NCBI RefSeq assembly: GCF_019203965.1
Contig: NZ_CP076448.1
Coordinates: 1,131,001-1,195,000 of the forward strand
Reading direction: 5' to 3'
Source of the DNA: Elioraea tepida
Lineage (GTDB): Bacteria; Pseudomonadota; Alphaproteobacteria; Acetobacterales; Acetobacteraceae
DNA length: 64,000 nt
Shown here: positions 53,841 through 63,246 of the stretch, piece by piece
Layout: each line of letters opens with the position of its first letter
Numbering within the stretch: position 1 is the stretch's first letter
The notes under the pieces: generated by a model
Database searches by the model: none
What the model was told of the DNA's origin: nothing
What the model saw: the letters and a program-made list of their open reading frames with translations, nothing else
Position numbers and translations under genes: made by a program

Positions 53841-55491
53841 GTGGTTGTGATCTCACGTGGGATCTCGGCGGCTTCGAACCGTGGCGGACTGGCGGAGGCG
53901 CTTGCACCCCTACGCGCCAAGCTCGGTCCGCCGATCCGCGAGCGGGAGGTGCTCCGCGTAGCGGCCGCCATCGAGGGGGAAGACCAAGATGCGGCTGGAG
54001 AGGCCGCGCGCCGAGCCATTCTTTCTTGGGCACAGGAGCACTGTGGCGGAAGATCTCCCCGAACGCGCGTGGCAGGGAGAAACCTGTGATTACATCGCTC
54101 CCGGACGGACCACGCTCGGCGTGCGACTTGCGACCAAGGCAGCGGAGCTGTGGGCTCTGCGCGGCGACGATCCGGACAAGAGGGTCCCCAGGAGGGTTTG
54201 GACGACCGAGGTGACAATCGGCCGGAAAGAGGGGTAGCGACCGCACCTGAGCCTTCGCCTCCTGGTGGCCTCGCCGGAGGAGAAGCCCGAGTTAGACCCC
54301 GCGGTGCCTGCTCTCCTGCGGCAGATCGCACGTAATCCTGGTCTTTCCGCTGACGGCGTTCCCCTTTGTGACGCGCCTTGGCAAATCGGTTCCGAGGACG
54401 AGCTTTCGCAGCTGATCGGTCTTCTCGAGGCCCCGGCGCGTCGCCTTCCAGTCTTCGTCGCCTCGGGAGACGAGAGGGCCGACGATCCTGACCGACCGTT
54501 GATCGACGTCGAGATGCTGGCGCGCACGACCATCGGCCTTGCACACGTCTTCGTCGTGCCGGCGCGTTTCACTTACGGCCTGTCGGACGCGTTTGGGAAG
54601 CTGCGCTCTTGCTATCACGGAGCTGTCCGCGCCTACCTGCCGGGTTTCGACTCGGCAGCCGATCCCTACGACCATCCTCTTCGGCTCGGGGATCTTGTGC
54701 AGCGCGACCCGGCCGCGATTGTGGCCGAGCTGCGTCGCTTCGCAGCGAAGGAAAGCCTCCGGCGTCTGCATCTTGGGCGACATGTCCTGGCGTTCGCTTC
54801 CCTGCGCAGCGCCTCCATCAAGCTCGAACAGGAGGCCAAGGCCTCCACCCGGACGAGCGAGGCCGAACAGCTTGAGAGCGCCCGTCGCCAGATCGAGGCG
54901 TTGCGAGCGGAAGTCGAGGAAAAGCAGGCGGAAGCCGAGCAGCATTTCAAGCTTGCCCAAGAGGAAGAGGAGCGGGCGAAGGTCGCCGAAACCCAGCTTC
55001 ACCATGCACGGGAGAGAATTCGGCAACTTGAGGCGCAGCTCGCCAGGAGAGGCCAGAAACCGGACGAAGATGTGCAACCTCCTGCTGCCTGGAGCGAGCT
55101 CGCGGACTGGTGTGACCGCACCCTCATCGGCCGGCTGGTGCTCGCGCCGGCGGCGCGTCGCGGCATCAAGAAGGCCGAGTTCGAGGCCGTTTCTCTCGCG
55201 GCACGCTGCCTCCTTTGGCGTGCGAACGAATGCCGCAACCGCCGGCTCAATGGCGGCGGATCTCTCGCGAACGTTCCGATCGCGCGCGGCATCGAGAATG
55301 CGCCATGCGGCGAGGACACCTTCAAGTTCGAGTTCCAGGGCCGGCGCCTCGAGGCGGACCGGCACATAAAGAACCGCGGGAACACGAGGGATCCGCTGCG
55401 CTGCCTGCGGATCGACTACGCCTGGGACGAGCTGACGCATCAGATTGTGGTCGCAGACATGCCGGGCCATCGCCGGACGGGAGCAAGCTGA
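53841..55491 (+). pseudogene. Broken gene for a large coiled-coil protein of unknown function
   Basis: Three pieces in order encode one protein of about 550 residues: from near 53841 (NRGGLAEALAPLRAKLGPPI, RAILSWAQEHCGG), a shift near 54048 into ERAWQGETCDYIAPGRTTLGV and RRVWTTEVTIGRKEG, then TAG at 54235 in the same frame, then PHLSLRLLVASPEEKPEL onward. The rest contains LARTTIGLAHVFVVPARF, CYHGAVRAYLPGFDSAADPY, a long coiled coil (about 54840-55060) and an end FEFQGRRLEADRHIKNRGNT...RCLRIDYAWDE. The final 408 codons are open. No known catalytic motif is seen. The pattern recalls uncharacterised proteins of mobile or defence-associated regions, but that is an impression, not shown. Confidence 0.65.
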
Positions 55492-55883
55492 GCGCCCAAA
55501 GCTCGCAGCTTGTTGCCCTGATGCGGTTTGCCGAGTGCTTCCGCGAGCGCGACCGGAGCTTCAGCTGACCGATCGCATGTCCGGCAGGCGACGCGACGAG
55601 GTGGATCGCCGCCTGAGCTCCCCTTCTGCGCGCGTCACGCGCGCCGGCTCGTGCGCTCGCGCCAAGGGCCAACGGTTCGGAGCGCCGCGCGACCGATGCA
55701 TTCTCGTCTGATCGAGCGCACGGTCATTAGGTCGCCAGCCCTCACCGTCAGTACACGACGTCCATGTAACAGCGATTCCTGAGTGACTGGTCAGAACGCA
55801 GGGCTCACTTCGCAGGCAGAAACGTCCGACCCCGCCCCCGCAAGCGCGCCCACGCCACGCCGCCGCGGCCGCGACGATCCGCA
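55492..55883. other. Non-coding gap, nothing recognised
   Basis: About 390 bp between the broken gene and the convergent VOC gene. No terminator-like hairpin with T tract and no protein-like frame were found. Confidence 0.4.
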
Positions 55884-56723
55884 TCACGTGAACAGAAGCG
55901 TCGCCCCGCCCGCCTCGGACGCAGGCACAAGAAAGCCAGACGCGACACGCCTTCCCCTCGCCCCGGCGATCGCGGCGATCGCCTGGGCGCCGTCGTCGGT
56001 GCCGATCACCACGCCCGCGATGAAGGGAAGGCACGGCAAGGCAAGGCCCTCCAAGCGTCGCCTCGCCCCCTCCACCCTGTGGATGGCAAGACGCCCCGAC
56101 CCGACCGCGAGCACGAACCCGTCCTCCACCGGAACAGGGTCCTGGCCGACGAGACGCCCGAGCCGCCCGGCCGCCTCGGCAGGGTCGGAGACGGCAAGGA
56201 TCACCTCGTCGAGCGAGACGGCCCGGTTCGGATGCTCGAGAAGATGCGGCTGCCACAGAAGCTCCGGCGTGAGGTGGCGGATCAGCTGCATCCGCCCCTC
56301 CGGCGCCTCCGGGCTCGGCAGGCGTGCGAAGCGCGCGGTGCGCACGCCCTCGCGCGTCTCCACCGGTCGCTCGAGCCAGGCGATGCCGCCGATCGCCGCC
56401 CCGCCCGCGCGGAGCCGGGCGAGCTCGGCCTCCGCGTCGTCGATGCCGAAGGCGACGATGTGGATCCCCTCGTAGCGGGCGAGGAAGCGATCGAGCGTGT
56501 TCGAGGGCAGGGCCGGGTCGATGACGGCGATCAGCTCGAGATAGCCGCGGCGAAGCATCGCGCACCGATTGCCGGTGCCGATCGGGCGGACCACGCCGTC
56601 AGGCCCCGGCGCCTGGTGCTGGGCACGCGGCGTGAGCCGGAAGCCGAGCGACTCGTAGGCAGAGGCGAGACGGCCGAGGTCACGCCCGGCGATCCCGACA
56701 TGGTCGAGCGAGGTCGCGGCCAT
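55884..56723 (-). CDS. VOC-superfamily protein (glyoxalase-like domain)
   Basis: The 279-residue protein begins TSLDHVGIAGRDLGRLASAY, the typical first strand-helix of a vicinal oxygen chelate module with a metal-type His, and has LIAVIDPALPSNTLDRFLA and a second-module start VSLDEVILAVSDPAEAAGRL. This layout fits the two-module glyoxalase-like (Glyoxalase_3 type) group. The reaction is unknown. ATG 56723 precedes the initial motif directly. It is separated from the glutathione transferase gene by 2 bp, so the two are cotranscribed, and a glutathione-related conversion is possible. Confidence 0.85.
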   Translation of the reverse strand: MAATSLDHVGIAGRDLGRLASAYESLGFRLTPRAQHQAPGPDGVVRPIGTGNRCAMLRRGYLELIAVIDPALPSNTLDRFLARYEGIHIVAFGIDDAEAELARLRAGGAAIGGIAWLERPVETREGVRTARFARLPSPEAPEGRMQLIRHLTPELLWQPHLLEHPNRAVSLDEVILAVSDPAEAAGRLGRLVGQDPVPVEDGFVLAVGSGRLAIHRVEGARRRLEGLALPCLPFIAGVVIGTDDGAQAIAAIAGARGRRVASGFLVPASEAGGATLLFT

Positions 56724-56725
56724 CG

Positions 56726-57403
56726 TCACGCCTCCCCGGGCAGGGTTTCGTACTTCGCCTCGCGCCAGGTCTCGGCCGCTGCCTCCGCGTACCACCGCGC
56801 CACCAAGGGGTGCGCGCGCACGGCCTCGACATAGGCGCGCGAGCCCTCCGACAGCGGCGGCGACCAGGTCAGGAACCGGGTCACCACAGGCGCGTACATT
56901 GCATCCGCAAGGGTAAAGGAGGCGCCGAACAGGAACGGCCCGCCCTCGCCGAACCGAGCGCGGGCGTCGGCCCAGAGCGCCTCGACCCGGGCGATGTCGG
57001 CGAGGCACTCGGGCGTGCGGTTCCGCCCGGCGGCACGGGCGGCGAAGTCCTCGCCGAGGTTCATCCACATCGCCTGGCGGAGCGCGCGGAACCCGGCATG
57101 CATCTCGGCGCTGATCGCCCGCGCATGCGCCCGCGCCCGCCGCTCCGCCGGCCAGAGCCAGGGGGCGAGTTCGGCGCAGTATTCGGCGATGGCAAGGCTC
57201 TCCCACACCACCGCCCCCTTGTGATGCAGACACGGCACAAGCCCGCTCGGCGAGACCGAGCGGATGCGCGCCGACGTCTCCGGCTGCCCGAGCCGGATCA
57301 CCTCCTCGGTGACGTCGAGCCCGGCGAGCCGCACCGCGAGCCAGCCGCGCAGGCTCCAGGACGAGTAGCGCTTCGAGCCGATGTAGAGCGTGCCCTCCGC
57401 CAT
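56726..57403 (-). CDS. Glutathione S-transferase family protein
   Basis: The 225-residue protein has a thioredoxin-like N-terminal domain with LYIGSKRYSSWSLRGWLAVR (active-site Ser), the cis-Pro region SPSGLVPCLHHKG and WESLAIAEYCAELAP for glutathione binding, followed by a helical C-terminal domain with FLFGASFTLADAMYAPVVTR, the conserved N-capping Asp motif. It is upstream of the VOC gene in the same operon and divergent from the aminotransferase gene. Substrate unknown. Confidence 0.92.
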   Translation of the reverse strand: MAEGTLYIGSKRYSSWSLRGWLAVRLAGLDVTEEVIRLGQPETSARIRSVSPSGLVPCLHHKGAVVWESLAIAEYCAELAPWLWPAERRARAHARAISAEMHAGFRALRQAMWMNLGEDFAARAAGRNRTPECLADIARVEALWADARARFGEGGPFLFGASFTLADAMYAPVVTRFLTWSPPLSEGSRAYVEAVRAHPLVARWYAEAAAETWREAKYETLPGEA

Positions 57404-57528
57404 CCGCTTCCTCCTCGAACGAGCCGACGCGGGCAGCCTGCCATGTGCTGCCCGGAGTGCCCATCCCGCCGTTGCGCCCTCCGTCCTGCGGTGCCACGGT
57501 GGCGGCGCGTGCTGAAGGAGGCGACGCC

Positions 57529-58851
57529 ATGAACATCACCCTCCGCCCAAACAACCTCGATGCGTTCTGGATGCCCTACACGGCGAACCGGAGCTTCAAG
57601 GCGTCGCCGCGCCTGCTCGCCCGGGCCGAGGGGGTGTTCTACTACACGCCCGAGGGCCGCGAGGTGCTCGACGGCACCGCCGGCCTCTGGTGCGTCAATG
57701 CCGGCCACGGGCGGCGCGAGATCGCCGAGGCCATCAAGGCCCAGGCCGACGTGATGGACTTCGCGCCGACCTTCCAAATGGGCCACCCGATCGCCTTCGA
57801 GGCTGCGGCGCGGCTCGCCGAGTTCACGCCCGACGGGCTCGACCGGATCTTCTTCACCAATTCCGGCTCCGAGAGCGCCGACACCGCTCTCAAGATCGCG
57901 CTCGCCTATCACCGCGCCCGCGGCGAGGGCCAGCGGGTTCGTCTCGTCGGCCGAGAGCGCGGCTATCACGGCTGCGGCTTCGGCGGCATGAGCGTGGGCG
58001 GGATCGTCGCCAATCGCCGGCAGTTCGGGGCGCAGCTCCCCTTCGTCGATCACCTGCCGCATACCCATCTGCCGGAGAAGAACCGGTTCGCGCGCGGCGA
58101 GCCGGAGCATGGCGCCCACCTCGCCGATGCGCTCGAGGACCTCGTGAAGCTGCACGGCGACACGATCGCCGCCGTGATCGTCGAGCCCGTCGCCGGCTCG
58201 ACCGGCGTGCTCGTCCCGCCCAAGGGCTATCTCAGGCGCCTGCGCGAGCTCTGCACCCGCCACGGCATCCTCCTCATCTTCGACGAGGTGATCACCGGCT
58301 TCTCGCGCCTTGGGGCGGGCTTCGCGGCCGAGCATTTCGGCGTGCTGCCCGACATCATCACGATGGCGAAGGGCCTGACCAACGCCGCCGTGCCGATGGG
58401 CGCGGTGGCGGTGACGCGAGAGGTGTACGAGACGGTGCTCGAGGGCTCCCCGGGCGGAATCGAGTTCTTCCACGGCTACACCTATTCGGGCCATCCGCTC
58501 GCCGCCGCGGCGGCGATCGCCTCGATCCGGATTCACCAGGAGGAGGACCTCGCCGGGCGCGTGCGCGACCTCGCGCCCTACTGGCAGGAGGCGGCGCACA
58601 GCCTGCGTGGTGCCCCGTTCGTGACCGACATCCGCGACTGCGGCCTGATCGCCGGGGTGGAGCTCGAACCGGTGAAGGACCGGCCGACGGAGCGCGGCAT
58701 GCGCGTGCTGCAGCGCTGCTTCGACGACGGGCTGCTCGTGCGGGTGACCGGCGACATCGTCGCTCTGTCGCCGCCGCTGACGATCGAGCGTCGCCACGTC
58801 GATCGGATCTTCGACACGCTCGACCGGGCGTTGCGAAAGGAAGCGGCCTGA
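57529..58851 (+). CDS. Omega-amino acid (beta-alanine)-pyruvate aminotransferase, class III
   Basis: The 440-residue PLP enzyme of fold type I shows NNLDAFWMPYTANRSFKASP at the start, FFTNSGSESADTALKIAL for the phosphate, GRERGYHGCGFGGMSVGG, the Asp that binds the PLP nitrogen in LLIFDEVITGFSRLG, and the PLP lysine in DIITMAKGLTNA. These features, with the WMPYT opening, point to the beta-alanine/omega-amino acid:pyruvate branch. It moves an amino group to pyruvate. ATG 57529 follows GAAGGAGGCGACGCC. It is divergent from the GST operon. Confidence 0.92.
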   Translation: MNITLRPNNLDAFWMPYTANRSFKASPRLLARAEGVFYYTPEGREVLDGTAGLWCVNAGHGRREIAEAIKAQADVMDFAPTFQMGHPIAFEAAARLAEFTPDGLDRIFFTNSGSESADTALKIALAYHRARGEGQRVRLVGRERGYHGCGFGGMSVGGIVANRRQFGAQLPFVDHLPHTHLPEKNRFARGEPEHGAHLADALEDLVKLHGDTIAAVIVEPVAGSTGVLVPPKGYLRRLRELCTRHGILLIFDEVITGFSRLGAGFAAEHFGVLPDIITMAKGLTNAAVPMGAVAVTREVYETVLEGSPGGIEFFHGYTYSGHPLAAAAAIASIRIHQEEDLAGRVRDLAPYWQEAAHSLRGAPFVTDIRDCGLIAGVELEPVKDRPTERGMRVLQRCFDDGLLVRVTGDIVALSPPLTIERRHVDRIFDTLDRALRKEAA

Positions 58852-58887
58852 GGAGCAACGGCCGCGCGAGCGTGGCGGGAGGGGACG

Positions 58888-61077
58888 ATGCGGCCCTCGA
58901 GCAGGCTGATCCTCGCCGGCCTCGCGCTCGGCGTGGTCGCTGCGGGGGCCGGCACGGTGTGGTCGCATCTCGCATCGCAGCGTGCGCTCGCGATGCTGTC
59001 GCGCCAAGCCGCGGAGCCGGGCCGCTTCGATGCCGCTGGCCTCGCGCTCGACCAGGCGCGCCTCTACGCGGCGGCGCTCGAGACCCTCGCCGGCGGCCCG
59101 CCAATCCTGCTTCGCCAACGCTACGAATCCTTCGTCGCCGCCGTCGCCCGGATGCGCAGCGACGCCGCCCGGGCGTCGTTCGGCGCGCTGCCGCGGTTCG
59201 GGGAGACGCTCGCGCAGCTCGACGCCCTGGTCGCGCGGATCGATGACCTGCTCGAAGCCTCTGCCGACGCCCCGGGCGCGGCGCTGCCGCAGGCGGCGGT
59301 GATCGAGCTAACGCGACTGCTGCCGCCGCTTCGCGAGCCGCTCGCCGAACTTGCGCTGGCCTACGATGCCGCGGCCACCGTGCAGCTGCGCGACGCCGTG
59401 CGCCGGCTCGAGCGGATACGCCAGGCCGAGGCGGTGGCGACCGGCGCCTTCCTCGTCGCCATCCTCGGCCTTGCCACGGCGGGGCTCGTCGCGGTCCGCG
59501 GCCTGCCCAAGGGCGAGGACGACGTCTTCCCCGAAACGGTACCCGCGCCCCCCGTGGTCGCCGGCGCGCCGATGCTCGCCGCGACCGCGCGCGACCTTGC
59601 CGGGCCGCTGCACCGGATCGCCGGCACGTTCGGGATGGTGCTCGACGCGCCCGGGCTGACCGCGGAGGCAGCGCGCGCCGCACGCGCCGCTCTCGACGCC
59701 GCGGAGGATCTGCTCGACCTCTCCGACGCTCTCTCGGACGCGGCCGCTCTCGCAGCCGGCCGGGCGGATCCACACCGCACTGCCTTCGACCCGGTGGAGA
59801 CGGCTGCCGACGTGCTGCGGGCGCTCGAAAGCCGGATCGTCGCCTTGGGCGGCCGCGCCGCCCTCGTCCGGACCGAGCGGCCGGGCGAGGCGGCGGCGGC
59901 CGCGCGCGGCGCCGAGGCGCAGATGTCTCCGCCCGGTCTCGTGCTCGGCGACGCGCCGCGCTTTGCGCGCCTCGTCAAGTCCCTGATCGTGCGCATGCTG
60001 CCGCTCGCCCCCGGGGCCACGCTCGGGGTCGCAGTCCGGGTCGAGGGCGGGACAGTCGGCCTCCTGGTCGGCGATGCCGGCTGCGCGAGCCTGCCGGAGA
60101 CGGCATTCGAGCCGGTCGAGCTCAGGGAAGCCTGGCCGGGAGAGGACTTGGCGGACGGGCTCTCGCCCGCGATCGCGCTCACGGAGGCGCTCGGCGGCAC
60201 GCTCGCGCGGGCACGCGCCGGCGGCGGCCGGTCGGAGACGGTGCGCGCGATCCTCCCCTTCCCCCCCGTGCCCCAGGGCGCGGCGCAGGGCGGAGGATCG
60301 GAGGCGCGCCGGCGCCTCTCCCTGCTCGCGGTCGATGACGTGCCGACGAACCGCCGCCTGCTCGCCGCCATGCTCGAGCGCCACGGCCACCTTTGCGACC
60401 TCGCCGCCGACGCTACGGAAGCGTTGCGCCTGTTGCGCGACCGGCCCTACGACGCGGTGCTGATGGATGTGCAGATGCCGGGGATCGACGGTCTCGCCGC
60501 GACGCGGCTGATCCGCGCCCTTCCGCCCCCCGTCGGCCAGATCCCGGTGATCGCCGTGACCGCGCACGACCTCCCGGGCCAGCGCGAGGCGATCCGCGCG
60601 GCGGGGATGAACGGGCTGATCGCCAAGCCCGTCTCGACCGTGGCGCTGCTCGACGCGCTCGATCGGCTCGTGCTGCCGCGGCAGGCGGGCGGCTTTGCGC
60701 GCACGACCGAGACGGCGGCTCTGCTTGACGAGGAGACGCTCACGCTGATCCGCTCCACGCTGACGCCGCCCGATTTCGCACGCTTCGTCGAACGGCAGAC
60801 GGCCGAGGGAGCGGCCGCCCTCGCCGAAGCCGAGGCCGCCCTGCGCCGCGGCGACCCGGAGGGCTTCGCCGCGTCCGTTCGCTCTGTCGCCGCCGCCTAC
60901 GAGGCGGTGGGGGCGCCGCGCGTCGCCGCCGCCGCTGCCGCCGCCGAAGCCGAGCGCACCGTCGAGGCGCTCGCGAGGCTCCGCGAGGTGGCCACACTGA
61001 CTGAGGCGGCGCTCAGGAACCGCGCGAGCAGCGCGCGCGACCCCCGCTGGTCAGTGCAGCGGGCGGAAACCACATAA
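58888..61077 (+). CDS. Membrane hybrid sensor kinase-like protein with degenerate kinase core and receiver domain
   Basis: The 729-residue protein has two membrane helices (about residues 7-25 and 186-205) around a helical periplasmic region, then a DHp-like helix with H242 (DLAGPLHRIAG), a poorly conserved ATPase domain (GDAPRFARLVKSL lacks the N-box Asn; VGDAGCASLPE stands for the G1 box) and a good receiver domain (D483/D484, D527 in VLMDVQMPG, K580). The last 110 residues are helical like an Hpt domain but the phosphorylatable His is absent (VRSVAAAYEAVGA). It may be a phosphatase, scaffold or pseudokinase. The ATG 58888 follows GGAGGGGAC. Confidence 0.82.
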   Translation: MRPSSRLILAGLALGVVAAGAGTVWSHLASQRALAMLSRQAAEPGRFDAAGLALDQARLYAAALETLAGGPPILLRQRYESFVAAVARMRSDAARASFGALPRFGETLAQLDALVARIDDLLEASADAPGAALPQAAVIELTRLLPPLREPLAELALAYDAAATVQLRDAVRRLERIRQAEAVATGAFLVAILGLATAGLVAVRGLPKGEDDVFPETVPAPPVVAGAPMLAATARDLAGPLHRIAGTFGMVLDAPGLTAEAARAARAALDAAEDLLDLSDALSDAAALAAGRADPHRTAFDPVETAADVLRALESRIVALGGRAALVRTERPGEAAAAARGAEAQMSPPGLVLGDAPRFARLVKSLIVRMLPLAPGATLGVAVRVEGGTVGLLVGDAGCASLPETAFEPVELREAWPGEDLADGLSPAIALTEALGGTLARARAGGGRSETVRAILPFPPVPQGAAQGGGSEARRRLSLLAVDDVPTNRRLLAAMLERHGHLCDLAADATEALRLLRDRPYDAVLMDVQMPGIDGLAATRLIRALPPPVGQIPVIAVTAHDLPGQREAIRAAGMNGLIAKPVSTVALLDALDRLVLPRQAGGFARTTETAALLDEETLTLIRSTLTPPDFARFVERQTAEGAAALAEAEAALRRGDPEGFAASVRSVAAAYEAVGAPRVAAAAAAAEAERTVEALARLREVATLTEAALRNRASSARDPRWSVQRAETT

Positions 61078-61113
61078 CCGGCTTCCCACACACTCGGACG
61101 GACCACTCGAGCC

Positions 61114-62115
61114 ATGCCAGACACGCAAACCCCGCCCGGCACCGCGCACGCGACCACCCCGGGCACCGTGCCCGTCACGGTGCTCACGGGCTATCTCGGT
61201 GCGGGCAAGACCACGCTTCTCAACCGCATCCTCTCGGAGCAGCACGGCAGGCGGATCGCCGTCGTGATCAACGAGTTCGGCGAGCTCGGCGTGGACAACG
61301 ACCTCGTCATCGGTGCCGACGAGGAGGTGTTCGAGATGAACAACGGCTGCATCTGCTGCACCGTCCGCGGCGACCTGATCCGCATCCTCGGCGGGCTGAT
61401 GAAGCGCCGGGACCGGTTCGACGCCATCCTCGTCGAGACGACCGGGCTTGCCGACCCTGCCCCGGTCGCGCAGACCTTCTTCGTCGACGAGGACGTTCGG
61501 GCGCGCACGCGGCTCGATGCGATCGTGACGGTGGTGGACGCCAAACACCTGCCGCAGCGCCTCTCCGACTCGCGCGAGGCGGCGCGGCAGATCGCCTTCG
61601 CCGACGTCGTCGTGGTGAACAAGACCGACCTCGTGACGGAGGCCGAGCTCGCCGAGGTCGAGGCGCGGATCCGGGCGATCAACCCGTTCGCCGAGCTGCA
61701 CCGCGCGCAGCGGAGCAACGTGCCGATCAAGGCCGTCCTGGGCCGCGAGGCGTTCTCGCTCGAGCGCGTGCTCGCCCACACCCCGGCCTTCCTCGAGGAC
61801 AGCGACCACGGCCACGACGAGGAGGTGCGCTCGGTGTCGTTCTCCATTCCCGGCGCGGTCGACCCGGCGAAGTTCAACGCCTGGATCTCCGGCCTGCTCG
61901 CCGAGAAGGGGCCGGACCTGCTCCGGACCAAGGGCGTGCTCGCCTATCCGGGCGAGGACCGGCGCTTCGCCTTCCAGGCCGTGCACATGATCGCGGATGG
62001 CGATTTTGTCGGGCCCTGGCCGGAGGGGGCGGAGCGCACGAGCCGGATCGTGTTCATCGGGCGCAACCTCAACCGGCCCCAGCTCCGCCGCGGCTTCGAG
62101 GCCTGCGCGGCATGA
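61114..62115 (+). CDS. CobW/COG0523-family GTPase, putative metal chaperone
   Basis: The 333-residue protein has Walker [10 protein letters not shown] (residues 26-34), the metal-binding GCICC motif with C79, C81 and C82, Walker B-like [13 protein letters not shown], and the guanine-specificity motif NKTD near residue 170. A His-rich stretch DHGHDEE follows near residue 231, then the CobW C-terminal domain. These GTPases insert zinc or cobalt into target proteins or act in cobalamin synthesis. No cobalamin gene or zinc-uptake site is seen nearby. The WD40 gene follows closely, a frequent neighbour of this GTPase. Confidence 0.92.
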   Translation: MPDTQTPPGTAHATTPGTVPVTVLTGYLGAGKTTLLNRILSEQHGRRIAVVINEFGELGVDNDLVIGADEEVFEMNNGCICCTVRGDLIRILGGLMKRRDRFDAILVETTGLADPAPVAQTFFVDEDVRARTRLDAIVTVVDAKHLPQRLSDSREAARQIAFADVVVVNKTDLVTEAELAEVEARIRAINPFAELHRAQRSNVPIKAVLGREAFSLERVLAHTPAFLEDSDHGHDEEVRSVSFSIPGAVDPAKFNAWISGLLAEKGPDLLRTKGVLAYPGEDRRFAFQAVHMIADGDFVGPWPEGAERTSRIVFIGRNLNRPQLRRGFEACAA

Positions 62116-62162
62116 CGAGAGCCCGATGAGGAGCGTTGCATGACCGAGCCGCGCAGCAAGCC

Positions 62163-63236
62163 GTGAGCGAGACGTCCTCCGCCGTCGATTTCGTTCTCGA
62201 GACGCGCGGGGCGAGCCACGCGCTTGAGGCGCACGTGGTCGCGGCCGCCATCGAGGCTGGCTCGCGCGCCGCCGCCTTCGCTCTCGGCGACGGCACAGTG
62301 GCGCTCGTCTCGCTCGGCGACCCGAAGCGACTCGCCGCACGGCCCGCGGTGCATGACGGCGCCGTGCTCGCGCTCGCGCCCGATTCGCAGCCCGGGGCGT
62401 TCCTGACGGGGGGAGACGATGGCCGCTTCGCCCGGCTCGACGCCGCGGGAGAGGCGGCCACGCTCGCCTCCTGGCCGGGGCGCTGGGTGGAGCACGTTCT
62501 CGCCCATCCCGGCAAGGGGTCGGGCGGGGCAGGCTCCTGGCGCGCCGCCTCGGCCGGCAAGACCGTTCACCTGTTCGCGGGAGGGAACGGTGCCGAGCCG
62601 CTCAAGGCGCTCTCCCACCCCTCGACGGTGACTGGTCTCGCGACGGAGGCAAAAGGCAAGTGGCTCGCCGCGAGCCACTACAACGGCGCGAGCCTCTGGT
62701 TCGTTACCGCGAAGGAGGACAGGCCCCGCGCTCTCGACTGGAAGGGAAGCCACACGGCGATCGCGATGAGCCCCGACGGCCGCTACATCGTCACCGCGAT
62801 GCAGGAGAACTCACTCCACGGCTGGCGGCTCGCGGACGGGGCGCACATGCGGATGAGCGGCTACCAGGCCAAGACCAAGTCCCTCTCCTTCACCGCGCAC
62901 TCCCGCTGGCTTGCGACCTCCGGGGCGGAGTCGGTCGTCTGCTGGCCCTTCTCCGGCGACGGGCCGACGGGGAGGGCGCCGCGCGAGCTCGCGGGCGGTG
63001 ACGCCGTGCTCGTCACCCGCGTCGCCTGTCACCCCGAGCACGAGGTGGTCGCGGCCGGCTTCGCCGACGGCCTCGTCGTGCTCGTCGAGATCGAGAGCGG
63101 GCGCGTCCTGCCGGTGGCGGACCAGGGCCGCGGCCCCGTCTCGGCGCTCGCCTGGAGCCCTGACGGCCGCTGGCTCGCCTTCGGCACAGAGACCGGCTTC
63201 GCCGCGGTGGTGGACTTCGCAGGGCCTCGCGCGTGA
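62163..63236 (+). CDS. WD40-repeat beta-propeller protein
   Basis: The 357-residue product (MSETSSAVDFVLETRGASHA, starting at GTG 62163) is made of WD40-like blades, for example DGAVLALAPDSQPGAFLTGG, STVTGLATEAKGKWLAASHY, SHTAIAMSPDGRYIVTAMQE and GPVSALAWSPDGRWLAFGTE. It has no enzyme motif and no signal peptide, and probably provides a protein-interaction surface. It lies behind the CobW-type GTPase, which suggests that they work together. A tiny ORF (ATG 62140, eight codons) ends in the GTG start (GTGA) and may couple translation. Confidence 0.85.
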   Translation: MSETSSAVDFVLETRGASHALEAHVVAAAIEAGSRAAAFALGDGTVALVSLGDPKRLAARPAVHDGAVLALAPDSQPGAFLTGGDDGRFARLDAAGEAATLASWPGRWVEHVLAHPGKGSGGAGSWRAASAGKTVHLFAGGNGAEPLKALSHPSTVTGLATEAKGKWLAASHYNGASLWFVTAKEDRPRALDWKGSHTAIAMSPDGRYIVTAMQENSLHGWRLADGAHMRMSGYQAKTKSLSFTAHSRWLATSGAESVVCWPFSGDGPTGRAPRELAGGDAVLVTRVACHPEHEVVAAGFADGLVVLVEIESGRVLPVADQGRGPVSALAWSPDGRWLAFGTETGFAAVVDFAGPRA

Positions 63237-63246
63237 GGGAGCGGAG

